From: Cryptomeria japonica
Lineage: Eukaryota > Streptophyta > Pinopsida > Cupressales > Cupressaceae
DNA: 64,000 nt
Direction of reading: 5' to 3'
Assembly (NCBI RefSeq): GCF_030272615.1
Contig: NC_081415.1
Location: forward strand, 109,822,406 to 109,886,405
Positions 33,117 to 44,961 of the stretch are shown here, piece by piece. The notes beneath the pieces were generated by a model. It made no database searches. It saw only the letters and a list, made by a program, of their open reading frames with translations, and was not told the DNA's origin. Numbering within the stretch: position 1 is the stretch's first letter; each line of letters opens with the position of its first letter. The position numbers and the translations under genes were made by a program.

Positions 33117-36100
33117 CTATTTGAGAGGTTCTTTGGGCCATATTTGCAACCAAGCAGAGATATCATCCCTGTTCTTCAATTTTCGGATTCCCCCATAGAA
33201 ACCATCTGACTCACTGCCAGCTTCAGGAGCTTTATTTCTTCTCATTTGTATTCTTCTCCACCTTGAACCTGTGGCATACTGCCTGAATTCAAGCCACACC
33301 TTTTCTGCATCATAGCCCAATAAGAAGTCAGATGACTAAACACAACAATCCTTGAATGTTTTACTGAATGGAAGTGTACAATGATTGACTGCAAATGCTT
33401 GTGTCTGGAAAGAGCATAAATGTCACCCTCACATAAATAACGTAAGAAATTAGGTTATGATGCCAAGACATACAAAAGAACTTACCATCAAGATGGCATC
33501 TGCAGTTCTGAGTTTCACTTCTACAATAATCATCATGGCCAACAATTCCATACCACCACCCTGCACATTGGATAAATATTCTGGCTCAGAAAAATAAATC
33601 AAGCATTGACCCTAACAAGACAATAATGGGAATGCTATAACAAGACAGCACATAAGTCAGATCAAATCTTGTCAGATTATGAATACATAGAAAAAATTTG
33701 CTTGAATATCTGATGCCATCCTGAAGGTTTTGTTCTAAATTCGAAGTTAATTTATGGACATTTGTACTGGTTACTAGTTCATTACTAATAAATATCAGTC
33801 TATTTCCAGATAAAAAGAAAAACACTTTAGTATCATCGTTGTTTTCTGTAAGGGTGGAGTAAAACACCATAAGGAAAGCTTGGACTCTTTTTCCATTGGA
33901 CTTCAATATGATCTCCAGGCCTCAGTTCCTCTTGAACATCTGGAAAATATAGCTCACTGGGAGATGTCATATCAGGTGGTTTTCTAATGCGCTCCCATGA
34001 TATGCCATCCTCAATGACCAGCGACTTTGCAGAATGAGGCAAGTACCTGTAGTCCATTATCAAGAAATCAATTAAATATCTGTCTGAAAGTACAAATGCT
34101 ATTCCTGCTATAAAAAGTACAAATGTTTAAGTAAACTGCAAGGGTTGTGAGATTAAACATATATTCATAGAAGCCCAAACACTACAACTATACTAATAGG
34201 GCTCCCATTGTATTAAGAGAATAAAGTGAATGGACGAGACTAATCGTTTCTCTATCTTCACCCGTGTAGAAGCTTGAGAAAATCAAAGAAAACAATGGAA
34301 GAAAGTGAGATATAAAATGGTTAATAATCTTTTTAATGTTATTGAATATAACCACCTTTAAAAATTTGATGCTAAGAGAAAAATGCAAATATGACAGGGT
34401 CAAACCATGCAAACCATGCAAGATTGTTAAATTTCATGCATTCATCCTTTTCTTATATATTATAATTGCCACTGTGTGACATGCACTTGACAACTATGCA
34501 TCTATCCTCCCCATCACTAGCTAGTTGACTGAACAATTGTCCTTTTCATGTTCATAGAATAACAACTGTTAAAAATTCAATGCTAAGAGCAGAATACAAA
34601 CATAACCGGGTCAAACCATGCAAGATTGGATGCCTCCATTCTTTTTAAGATATGATAATTGCCACTGTGTGATAAGCACTTGACAACAAGGAGGCTATCC
34701 TACCCATCACTTGTCACTTGACTGAACCCAATTTGAGTTTATAAGAATACTAATAACATTTTATATAAGGAATTTAGATCTGTCTGGAGCTTGAAATTGA
34801 AAAGACTAATTTCTTGAAGGATAGACACTTCAACTGGAACTGGATTAGAAAATATAATTACCAATGTGTGATTCAGACTTGACAACTAGGCACCTGTCCT
34901 CCCCATCACTAGCCAGTTGACTGAATCCAATTTCAACTAGTACGAATACTAATAACATTTAATATAAGGAATTTAGAAGTAGCTGGAGCTTGAAATTGAA
35001 AAGACTAATTTTTTGAATGGATAGACACTTTGATCAGAACTGGATTAGAATTTAGATCGAGCCAATTGAAAGGCAAAAGAACTGCTACTCTTGAAACATC
35101 ATTTCAATCTTAGAAATATGATTGAAAGACAACCAGCAGGGCTTTGGAGCATTGAAGTACATAAATAACAGCAAATCTACCTACACATACATTCATATGC
35201 ATGTGTGTGTGTGTGTTCAACAGATGATGGGGGTGTACATATAAGGGGATGGGGTCCATCACCGAACCTGACTTTCCTGTTGATCTTAAAACAGAACAAA
35301 CATACACGGCATAAAATTGAGTCAATTCGAAAGCTACATATAAGAGCAATAAGTTTGTATCCTTTACCTGGCACAAAAGGTGTCAGAATTTCGGTCATAA
35401 TTTAGATCTGCATCATAGCATGACAGCATAAACCCAGCGTGACCATGCTGGAAGACAAGAAAAAGTTATTAGTGCAAAGCTATGTCACTTTTAATACATC
35501 TAGAAAATCAGTATATCATAAAAGCTACGCGCTTCAGTAAAATCTGAAACATAGATTTCCATGACACACATGATGGTGAATCTGAAGTGCTTGATCAATA
35601 AAAAGGTTAAGAAAATATGTGCAAAGAGAATTACTGCAAGAAAAGCACACAGGAACTACAATATATGAACAACTTACATGAATGGTATAAAATTAAGAAA
35701 TTAAAACACTTGAATACTAAAGAAACAGAAAAACTAATGTAGAAAATCAAATAGCTGTATAAGTCCATCTGGCTGTGATCTAGTAGTAAGATGAAGCACT
35801 AATCATAGATTTTCTAGGTTCAAAACCCTGTAGGTGATGGTTGTGGCAGGGGAAGTTGCTTCCATGTAGAGGACTAGCTTCTCACTGTGGGGCAGAAGGA
35901 AATCATTACAATGATTTCATATTCTAAACATATTAGATGAACATATCGGACCAAAATCCATTTCAATATACATTAGACAACCTTTAGCCAGAGCAAAATA
36001 GAGATTGTAATTGGTTTCATACAAAATAAAAGCATAATGAAACGGGTTCACAAGTTATGGCTATGACAAAGAAGACAAATCAAGAGAAATGGAAGAAGAT

Positions 36101-37612
36101 AAATCTGATCTTCAGGTAAGTGGTTCATTGGTGAGTTCAACAGGTTTTCATACCATCCAACGGGATTCCAATCAAGGTGAGATCTGCCCACCTCAATAAC
36201 ATGTGCCTCAATGGCAGGTGAATATAAAGGATGAGGCAAGGTACAAGTACTAGGTTAATGTGGCAGAAGGAAAACCCTCATATCTGCCATCTAAGCTGAC
36301 ATTAGGAGCAGTCTGAGTAACCATTCTTTACTGCATCTAAGAACCAGTCTCATCCCTTTTTTTTTTATATTCTAGATCGTTTACAAAGACCAAGAGTCAC
36401 AAATTAGAATCCACTTATTAGAAACCACCATTAGCTCATTTTGAGCAACCACACTAGAATCAACCTATGGAAGACCAAGAGTCACGAATTAGAATCCACT
36501 TATTAGAAACCACCTAGAAGCCAATTGTGGAAGACTAAGAGTCACAACTTTGAATTCCATATTAGATGTCCCTTTGGGATTTGAACTTTGATCTCCACAA
36601 TGAAAACTCAATGCTTTAACCAATACAACACAACCCCTTAGACCAGTCTCATCCCTTTTACAAATCTAGAGGGTTGTAATATATCCCTTTTACAAATACA
36701 CAGTTTGATGACATCTCCTTTTTACAGTCTCGTCCCTTCTACAAATCTAGATGGATGTAATATATTATATATCCCTTCTACAAATGTGCAGCTGCATCAC
36801 ATTTCTTTTTTACATATTTCAAAGGGCCTAATGTCCAAAAGGACGAAGCTCTAGCAAGTTATATAGCAGCAAATGGCCATGCTTCAAGAAAATTTCTAAG
36901 AAAACTTTGCATGTAAACCTAAGTTTACTCAACTAATCGGTCAAAGCATGAATTGAATGGGATCAATCAGCAAGCTTTTAAGAAACATATATTCCAAATC
37001 AGACAATTGAGAGAAATGAAATCGGTAAGGAGAAAACGAAGTAAGTTCCACAAATATAGGACTACGATGAGATTTGCTGAAAACAATTAGTCTATTGAGG
37101 AACATTACCCTCACCTCACGGTTGAAAACCTGTGCAGGAAACCAAAAGTCACCACATTCCAATTGCCAATACAAATTTACAAAGGCTTCGTTGGGTTTCA
37201 TAACCGGCTCAGCTGTAGTCAACTCAGATCTTGTGAAGTACCAAATACATTTCAGTGGACGCAACCACAGGCTTGTTGGCCTTTCCCATATCTTTGCATT
37301 TCTCCGAAACAGTGTCCGTCTCCAAAGAGCAAATGCATTCATGCCAGCAACTTTCCCCCAACGTTCATTGTACAAAGTCTCCCATATTTCATCATTTCGA
37401 CACCTTTTTCTAAGATCTTTGGATGTTTGGGCTAATTGGCATAGATGATATGGAGAAAGCCGCCTTATTATGCTTTCAAGCACAAGCTCGGGGAGGTCAA
37501 GCAATGGGAAGGCTGAATTATCTGAGCTATCCTCTGCACTCTTGGCCTGCTTTGATTTACTTCTCAGCAACATTTTTTCCACTACCCTGATACAAATCAT
37601 CCAGAAATCCAT
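33117..37612 (-). CDS. F-box protein, At2g26850/At2g32560-type, five coding exons
   Basis: Substrate-recognition subunit of an SCF ubiquitin ligase by family. Exons (minus): 37612-37115, 35447-35368, 34046-33868, 33560-33486, 33304-33117; 1020 bp, 339 residues. All four introns are GT...AG and every junction keeps frame, so the gene looks intact. The F-box is at residues 35-85 ([17 protein letters not shown], then [15 protein letters not shown] and [10 protein letters not shown]). The family's second domain follows: [19 protein letters not shown] / [18 protein letters not shown] / [18 protein letters not shown] / GWWYGIVGH / GSRWRR, and near the end [10 protein letters not shown]. Start: the frame stays open 35 codons further upstream but without ATG, so I chose the ATG at 37612, next to a good acceptor (TTCTCAG, AG at 37621-37620). 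If an upstream exon adds coding, the N-terminus is longer. It is the only host gene in the window. Confidence 0.87.
34455..35060. repeat. Three ~195-bp degenerate direct repeats in intron 2 of the F-box gene
   Basis: Units begin near 34461, 34653 and 34853 with a version of ATAATTGCCACTGTGTGA, followed by ACTTGACAAC, CCTCCCCATCACTAG and TTGACTGAA. Units 2 and 3 also share the tail GGAGCTTGAAATTGAAAAG. Confidence 0.75.
35202..35217. repeat. (TG)n microsatellite in intron 2
   Basis: About eight TG units; plain simple repeat. Confidence 0.9.
35768..35838 (+). repeat. tRNA-derived SINE-like piece in intron 1
   Basis: A box-like GGCTGTGATCTAGTAGTAAG (35771-35790) and B box-like GGTTCAAAACCC (35817-35828) about 40 bp apart, the internal Pol III promoter layout of plant tRNA-derived SINEs. 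It does not fold as an intact tRNA. Confidence 0.5.
36389..36575. repeat. ~83-bp degenerate repeats in intron 1
   Basis: GACCAAGAGTCACAAATTAG starts near 36389, its near-copy near 36472, and a weaker third copy (GACTAAGAGTCACAACTT) near 36533. CCACTTATTAGAAACCAC is shared by the first two. Confidence 0.75.
36568..36640 (-). repeat. tRNA-derived SINE-like piece in intron 1 (minus strand)
   Basis: Minus strand reads TATTGGTTAAAGCATTGAG (A box-like) and then AAGTTCAAATCCC (B box-like) about 35 bp later, close to tRNA spacing. The two boxes are better than in the copy at 35768. Confidence 0.55.
36644..36815. repeat. Short tandem repeats with TCCCTTNTACAAAT in intron 1
   Basis: Four versions of CCCTTTTACAAATCTAGA or CCCTTCTACAAATGTGCAG between about 36655 and 36795, alternating with GTAATATAT words; another relic lies near 36350. 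Confidence 0.6.
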
Positions 37613-37619
37613 TGAGATT

Positions 37620-39646
37620 CTGAGAATGAACTTTTTGAAGCGCACATAAAGAAAGCTAGATACAATAAGGACAACAATCGAAAAAGAAAAAAAGACAATC
37701 TCCCTCTTTTTAATCACCGCATATTAATAAGACAAAATATACACAATGCTACAATTTTGGCAGCATTTACAAATCTAATCACGCAAACAGTCAGATCAAC
37801 ATCTGGACTAAATACAGAGTAGCCCATCAGAAACTCCACATCTTTATATAAAACTTCAGTTAAATATCTCCGAAATTTATTGTTGTTCACCAGTTCTGTC
37901 CGATTTTCTCCAATATATGCGCTGGTTATACGAAGTAGATGAAATGTTTAATCTATGTGTAGTTGAACTGTTTAAACTGTTTTTCTTCAATAGTTGAGAT
38001 ATGATTTATTATTAAGGTTTGAATAAATCTTAGCTCTTAAACATGTCAGACACAAGTTCAAGAATAACGTGTAAGTATTTAAAGCAATTTAATTGCATAT
38101 TTATTGATACCATTTGGAGAGACCATTCCCAGTAGGTACGTTTTTCACTTTGAATTCCCCATAAATCTAGTCAAACACTTTAAAAAGCTAATTGAGACCA
38201 AATCTGTTTAGCATGATTATGTTTATTTAAAATATTGCCAAATTAACTGGAATTTTGACCATTGTTAGAATTCTCTTAAGAATGCTGCAAAAGACCATAA
38301 CACTTTGGGGCCTACGCCTTAAAATACTATTAACAGATTTTTTTTCCCTATTGTTTTATGTAAATGATAAGATTCGTTTGAATACTTAAACTCTAATACA
38401 GTTTAGAGAAACTTTTAGAATTTCACGTACAAGGTTTCTTAAAAACAACGACCTTTAGTATTTAGTCAAGTAAAAAGTTTTGACAGCGCGTAAATAAAAA
38501 TAAATTACAAATATTTACTAACTCGTTACAAAAAAGGTAGATATTTGGAAAAAAGAATTCTGTCACACTTTGCCCTGAAGTTTCCGAAGACCTTTTTTTT
38601 ATACTAGTAAGAATATTTACATATTAGCTTAAAAAATCGAAGAAATCTGTTCAGACAATTAGATGTTTCGAATGAACGAATTCGAGAATTTTCTTAAATC
38701 CTTAAAGACTGCTAAACAAAGATGTCTAAATATTTTTTTGTCAATTATATTGCCTGCTTTATAAAAAAAACAAGATCTATCAATCCTTGTAAAAAAATTC
38801 AGAGATTCGGTCGGGCACCTGCAAATTGTGCTCTCCAAATGTTCGAAAGAAAGGAGGAAATCGTGATTTAAAAAAAAAATTAAACTGTTAGTCTTTAGTC
38901 AGAAGACAGGGATATTAATTCTTATACACTTTCAAAATGTGTACGCTTAAGCTTGAATTTTAATGTATTCTGTTGAAAAAGTTTTCGTAAGAAATTTAAT
39001 GAAAGATAAATTATTTAGAATTCCTTTACAAGAGAAAGAATTGTCCAATGATTTCGTGCACGCTTTCAAAAAAAAAAAAGTATTTTACCAAGATAAATTT
39101 CAAACAACTATACTGTAGCATTGACATATAACTTTACTGAAACAACTCTCTTTCCAAAATGAAGCATTGCTGTTACACACCCTAACAAGACAACTGAAAA
39201 TAGCGATTGATGTTTTAAAGCTTCAATAGCTAAAAACTGTAATAAGTGTTTTACAGCTTCAACAGCTGAATTGCAATCTTCCACAAGGCTTAACAGTCCA
39301 TAACCCTAGTTAATAAAACAAAAAACAAAAACATACGCAATCCCAGTAACAAAAACTCTTCACCTTGACTATCAACAGCATGAGAAAGCCTGTTGGATTA
39401 CATTACACTATCAGAGCAACTTACATAACAAAATTTCCTTAAAGCTTCCCACAAAAATCACACATTTAGACTTGCAAATGCTCCTGATGAAAATAAAAAT
39501 CCAAACATTTTCTTTCCAGGCACAAACAGGCTAACTAATTTTACCTAAAAGATTTGTCTCAAAACTGCAAATCTAGACCTTAAAAGAAACCAAAATAGAC
39601 AGAATCCAAAACACACACAAGAATATGAACTTCAAGAGGAGCTTAC
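37620..39646 (-). other. Putative 5'UTR intron / upstream region of the F-box gene
   Basis: Two kilobases of AT-rich DNA with many T and A runs and no ORF. It fits a long leader intron; no repeat family was recognised in it. Confidence 0.35.
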
Positions 39647-39755
39647 CAGGGATTCCAAGCTCGAAATGCAGACTGAAATTTGAACCGCATTTTCTGAAAA
39701 TCTCTGCAATCTGGATATTTTAAAGGAGGAAAGCGACTCCAAGTAGTTGGGAGAC
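39647..39755 (-). other. Probable 5'UTR exon of the F-box gene
   Basis: A donor GAATCCCTG/GTAAGC at 39647/39646 (minus) and a TATA-like box about 25 bp before the proposed start suggest a non-coding first exon, spliced over about 2 kb to the acceptor at 37621-37620, seven bases before the ATG. Signals only; no transcript evidence. Confidence 0.4.
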
Positions 39756-39776
39756 AGAATATTCGATTTTAATCTG

Positions 39777-39786
39777 TACTTTTTAT
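39777..39786 (-). promoter_or_regulatory. Candidate TATA box of the F-box gene
   Basis: ATAAAAAGTA on the minus strand (plus-strand TACTTTTTAT), upstream of the proposed first exon. Confidence 0.3.
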
Positions 39787-40202
39787 GGGTGATACAGAAA
39801 AAATTGCTGGAGTACACGCGTCTGAAACGTATGATCCGATTTTACGGCCTCACATTAAAGATATTGGTATTTGGTAATCGCTTTTATGTTGGTAGACATT
39901 CTAGTTGCCTGTCTCTGTCAGATCAATTTAGTAAAAACAGCATCAGACTGACACGTATAAAAGATTCAAAACTTAAGGCTTTGCTTACACCACTCGTCAG
40001 ATAGCTTGTAGTTCAATTTTTGAGTGGTGGATAGCCTGATGGTGATAAGAGGAATGATTATCCACCACTTGCTTGCAAGGCAAGTGAACTTAGAGTGGGT
40101 GATCAACATTTTTATGCAAATTTTGCATGATTGTCCTACTTATAATTAAAGTATATATGTACACACAACATAATGAGTAAATTTATATTTAAACTAGGAG
40201 TC

Positions 40203-40339
40203 ATTATTTGGTCATTTGACTAAGCAATTATGATAAAGGGGATTCTCTTATTTGGCCATTTAATTAAAGATCAAGGGGTTTTTGTTATTTGGTCATTTAA
40301 CTAAGCAGTCATGATGAGGGGGATTCATGAGGGGGATTC
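40203..40339. repeat. Three short direct repeats (TTATTTGGTCATTT)
   Basis: Units start near 40203, 40247 and 40284: TTATTTGGTCATTTGACTAA and variants, followed by GATGAGGGGGATT or GATAAAGGGGATT; the GAGGGGGATTCA end is itself doubled at 40314-40339. Confidence 0.75.
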
Positions 40340-40517
40340 AGTTTGTTGAAGTCAGCTAAGGGTCAAACTTGGTCCAATTGTGCCCTAAGGGTTTGAACCT
40401 TAATGGAAGGTGTAATCAAGAAACATATCATTATCCCCATAAATTGTGATCAGCCAATTTCAAGCTACAACCTTTGGCATCCTATCTATAATTTCAAATA
40501 ATTTTCTTTTTAAAACA

Positions 40518-40687
40518 TTTAGCCACTTTTGGATTTGATTGTGTGATTTTTTTTGCATCAACGTTTTGAATCACACTCTCTAATCCATCATCTCTTGACA
40601 TTCTTACCGTTTTGATGAAGCATCATAGAGTGTGATCCAAAATGTTGATGGCAAAAAATCACACAATCAAATCCAAAAGCAACTAAA
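40518..40687. repeat. MITE-like hairpin, ~62-bp inverted arms
   Basis: Left arm 40518-40579 and right arm 40625-40687 are near-complements (shared TTTGGATTTGATTGTGTGAT, GCATCAACGTTTTG versus GCCATCAACATTTTGG, ATCACACTCT), with a 45-bp loop. No clear target duplication, no ORF. It could be a MITE or a chance-preserved inverted duplication. Confidence 0.7.
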
Positions 40688-40838
40688 TGATATAGTAATG
40701 GATTGCAGAAATATGATAAAATTACTTTTTAAATTTTTTAAATATGTTTTTAATTTTAAATATTTATGATATTCTATTATATTTTATTGAGTTTCAATTA
40801 CATAATTTTTTGTGACTAAAATTCAATTATAGAATCTT

Positions 40839-40911
40839 GAGTTAATCTTTTGTGTGATTGGGATTCAATTGAATAATTGAGTCAACTATTTGTGACACAA
40901 AAGATCAACTC
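40839..40911. repeat. Short inverted repeat
   Basis: GAGTTAATCTTTTGTGTGA (40839-40857) against TGACACAAAAGATCAACTC (40893-40911): arms of 19 bases with two mismatches. Confidence 0.7.
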
Positions 40912-41282
40912 AAAATTATTAGTTAATCCCCCAAAAGTCATATAATTTGTGTAGAGGTGTAATTTGGAACTAGGGTTTCAACAAGTAGGATAAGACCACC
41001 AATTAACCAAATTAGCCAATGCATTGAAAGATGGGTGATTCTAATTGATCCGGCCTCAATCCAACTAAGGAAAGGGCCAAGATTTCTGATTAGATTCACT
41101 GGTTAGGGTTTGATTCCCCCTTTCTAAGTTGAATTGTGAAAATGTTGAAATTGAGGTAAAACAAGGAATTTTTTTATGTAAATTGGCAGAAACAGTGAGC
41201 TACAGTTGTTGTACGAAGCCACTGACCTAGACCTAGGCAAAATAAGATGTCACAAATCTTTTCCTAGAAGTTCAGCCTGATT

Positions 41283-41525
41283 TGTCGGGACCATAGTGCA
41301 TCAATTCGCCATGGTCCTCTGAATTTTTTGCCTCCAAAAGTTGAACTTGTTCGTCTTTGTGAACTCTGTCAATCCTCCTGAACATAGCTCTATACCTGTT
41401 TCTTGCACACTGAAAGAAAGGGGAAATTGTTGGGAATAGGGGTTTGCCTAAGTCAAACCTCGGTTTAGGAATTAACCTTGAATGAAATAATGCAAATACT
41501 GAAATAAATGTTGAATAGGTATACC
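41283..41525 (-). repeat. Inverted fragment of an A-family LTR
   Basis: The minus strand matches the U5 side of the LTR of A (5785-5980): GGTTAATTCC, GGTTTGAC, GGCAAACCCC, then GTGTGCA and GGACCAT words in the same order. It lies head-to-head against the plus-strand A2 coding fragment that follows, so A2 is rearranged here. Confidence 0.65.
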
Positions 41526-41599
41526 TCAGATTTGCAATTGTTGATAATTATGCTTTTCTCTTTGAATGTAATCACAAATGTTGTGTTGAGTCTAATAAT

Positions 41600-43069
41600 G
41601 TGGTGAATCTTGTTGATAAAACTACACCTCCTATGGACCTATATATTACCTTTGATCCTAGTGAGACTATTGTTGCACTTGATGGCCCACTATATATCAC
41701 TGTGAAGATCAAAGACAAACTCTCACGAGGGGTGCTTATTGATCCAGTGTGTATGGTGAATGTGATCACTAAAGAATATCTTTATAATTTACAATTGCAT
41801 CAAGTAACATACAATAAATTTGATGTAGTGGTTGAGGTGTATGATGGTTTCTATTTCCCTACTATTGACTCTATTACTCTTCCTGTTGAGGTTGGTACTA
41901 AGTGCTTAGATGTCATTTTTGCTATCATTCCTACATCAAATCAATTTCATGTGAAGTTGGAACATCCTTGGCTCTCTTCCATGAAAGAAATCTCTTCTAC
42001 TATTCATAAATGTTTAAAATTCCCCCATAATGACAAAATCATAACAATCAATCATAGCATGTATCAACCCATGGTGAGGCATGGAGATGTCAACCTCGAT
42101 TAATTTTTGCCTAAAAAATTTGAGCCTCTTAAGTCTCGAACTGATGCTCTCTTTCAATCTTATCAAAAGTGGAAGAATGAGACGATCTTATCTTTGAGTA
42201 AGCCTAGAGATCCTAGATCTATTCCTCCTCCTCATGATGGACCCGGTCTCCTTCCTCCACCTTCTATTACTCCTTTATATGTTGTAGTTCTACCTCCTAC
42301 ATATTACAAAGGGAAGCACCTGACATCTCCTATCTTTCAACCTACTAGACCTTCTCCCATTCTTCCTTTAAGAGAAGAGAATAATGCTATGTCCATTGAT
42401 CCTAATTCTTCACAACCCTTGGCTAAAACTAAAAGAAATTATTGTGCAAGAGAACATCGACGAAGACGTGGTGCTAAGGCTCATGAACTTGCTTCTCAAC
42501 CTATTTCCTCCCTGAAGACACAAAATGTTGACTTGGTCCCATTTGTCTAGCCTTTTCCTAACTCTAGGGAGGAAGTTCAACCTAAATCACCAAGATTAAA
42601 AATGCTTAAGAAAGATGATGGTTCATGTTCTATTCATATTAGAGATCCTATTTTTATTAATCTTGATGAAGAAATGGGTGATAATGATTTTTATGCTAAC
42701 AATGATGATGCTAATGATTCTAATGATGAGTATAAACTTGTTGATGTTGACAATGATTTATCTAAACAATTTTCAAAAGCACTAATCCTAGCTCCTAGTA
42801 ATAGACAAAGTGACTCATCATTAGAGCATGGTCCTTGTTTGGAACTTGTAGCAACTCCATTTATTGTGCTTGAAGTTGCTCCTCTTGCATCTTGTCCACC
42901 TTCCCAAAATAATGTTCAGCAAGATTGGGAGGCAAATGATTTGCTTGATTATCTTCATCCGTGTCATATATTCTCTCTCTCCTCTCTTGCTCTTTCTGTT
43001 TGTGACATTCTTTTATTTGTATCTCAATTCTTCTATTTGGTGTCCCTTGTGTTGTCTACTTTGGGATGA
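41600..43069 (+). pseudogene. Retropepsin-like region and tail of A2
   Basis: One frame from 41600 to 43069 with stops at 42101-42103 and 42548-42550. The retropepsin-like part is residues 10-160, with the active-site loop LIDPVCMVNVI against LIDPSCMVNVI in A. Tail parts shared with A include SLSKPRDPR, the basic REHRRRR stretch and the acidic DPIFINLDEEMGDN. No pol ORF lies downstream. The unbroken frame across the join that is shifted in A supports a single ancestral polyprotein. Confidence 0.75.
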
Positions 43070-43734
43070 TGCAAAGTGTTGAGATCTCTTTTTGGTCTCT
43101 TCCATGTTGACTCAAAAGATACGTGTGCTTTTCTTCAATTGTGTTTGTGGTTCCAATTCCTTTGGGGGATGTGCTCAATTCAATACAAATATTCCACGAT
43201 ATAAATTATTTATCATGAGAGCATACTGACCCTAGCGATAGTAGATCCCTTATGTGTTCTATATTTTGTGGCCATTATCCTTTGATTTGTCCTTCCTTGG
43301 GGTCATATCATTGTAGTTGCATGTTTGTCTTTGGATTCATGCTACCTTAAAGTAATTGCTCTTGATAAGGCGTATATAATCATTTTAACGTGGGGGCATA
43401 CATTCTGCTCAATGTTTCATTTTATGCACACACTATCACATGTCTCGATACCCAAGTTAATTTGCAAACTGAGCCTTCTACTTTGTAATCTGATATTTTT
43501 CTTTTTCATGACTCATAGTAAGCAAACCTTTCCCGGCTAGCAGTCATGATTCTCTTTCTCTTTCACTTACGATGTCCTGTTTATCTTGATATTGAAGTAG
43601 TAAGATCCTAAAGACCCTTGGGGGTTTAGTGCGTCTTGTCTCTTTTTATATCTTGATAAAAAAATTCAATGCAAAACTTTGTACTTTACCAAGAGTATGC
43701 TTAGTCTCATACTCCTATTAAAGTGAGGGCTAAA

Positions 43735-43755
43735 TGTAGTGTCCTAAATTGTACT
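43735..43755 (+). repeat. 3' LTR stub of A2
   Basis: 21 bases beginning TGTAGTGTCCTAAA, matching the LTR start of A, ended by insertion of C3 at 43756. The polypurine tract AAGTGAGGGCTAAA precedes it. Confidence 0.8.
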
Positions 43756-44961
43756 TGTTAGGATAATCGGTGGACAACTGAGAGGGGGGGGGGTGTGAAT
43801 CAGTTGTCAACATATTATAAAAATTTAAGCACAAAAAATATTTTATCAGAATGCATAAAACAAATACCGGAATATCAAATATAACAATTAAGCACACACA
43901 TAAATCACAAAACAATTACCAACCATCCATAACACCATGATTTGTGCATGGAAAATCCAGTTAAGGGAAAAACCACAGTGGGAAGCCTACCCACAGTCAG
44001 ATAATACTTCTGCAGCAAGTATGTGATTACAATAAGAGGGGATTGCACATGCAGGAAGGCCAACATCCTAGAGCACACTACTCATCACAAAAGGAGGCTC
44101 ACTGACTATAATCTGGAAAGATGAATGAACTGCAACAATAGAATCTCCTATGCTTGAGTATAGTTCCGGTTAAGCTCAATACCAAAGGTCTTAAACCTCT
44201 TCCACAAACCCAATTCGATCACCTATGATCGACCAAAACCTCTGCATATGATTATAACTTTATTCACACACAGATAATCCCATAACCTTGACCTACTCCA
44301 CGATCTACAAAGAGATCTTACATCATATTTATACCAACCCAAGACCTAAACAATCAGGTTAGCCAACTAAAAGATAATACAATAAATCCGTTACATAATC
44401 CCATAAACCAATAATATACCAAGCCGGCCTAAGATCGAAACAACATAAACCAAACAATAAATCCAACCGGTGACGCATCGGGAGCATCAACCAACACGTT
44501 ACATAAACCGGTCCATAACCTAGCAGAATAATATCGGACCCAAAATAGGTCACCATAAGCCAAATGAAACACCATGAACAACTGGAACACAAACATGATA
44601 ACCATCAGCATCCTGATAACCTTCTAGAAGCCACACCAACACCACTTATTGGATTCATCAAAAGATCTTCATCAAAGCTCTGTCGGTAAAACCCTTACCG
44701 TTAACTAAAAGGCTTACTAGAATAAATGATAGCATCCAGATCACTAAATCCTGAACCAACTGAATGTGATACACATCAGGAACACATGAATAACCAATCC
44801 AAACTAATTCCAACAGCTGGACCAAAACCAGAGACAAATCTCTAGATCAAGATGATAATCCAACTACTCTATCGAAAGCCAGTGGACAACAAAACAACTA
44901 GTGTTGACATCAATGACAAACATCAATGCGACACATAATCAATTCCTCCAAATTTCCAACA
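43756..44961 (-). repeat. 3' LTR of C3 (minus strand)
   Basis: 1206 bp, TGTTAGGATA to TTTCCAACA in plus reading; family D (solo copy at 29624-30858). G-tract hairpin 43773-43808, second hairpin about 43948-43976, GCACATGCAGGAAGGCC block near 44045, minus-strand TATA box TATAAATA at 44333-44326. Confidence 0.85.

Larger units (their letters stand above)
39818..41282. other. AT-rich intergenic DNA upstream of the F-box gene
   Basis: No gene seen. It contains the direct repeats, the MITE-like hairpin and the inverted repeat listed separately; the rest is unassigned. Confidence 0.5.
41540..43755 (+). mobile_element. A2: 3' half of a second gag-protease element
   Basis: Collinear with 8750-11056 of A: protease region, basic and acidic tail, non-coding 3' region, polypurine tract (43719-43734) and the first 21 bases of the 3' LTR (43735-43755), where C3 has inserted. 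The 5' half is absent. Confidence 0.85.

Noticed and set aside
35768-35838. Functional tRNA gene
   Set aside because: B box is present but the arms do not pair into a cloverleaf; better read as SINE-like.
36941-37717. N-terminal extension of the F-box protein with a membrane-like segment (35 extra residues)
   Set aside because: The frame opens after a TAA and the first codon is GTG, with no ATG; a splice acceptor lies inside this stretch.
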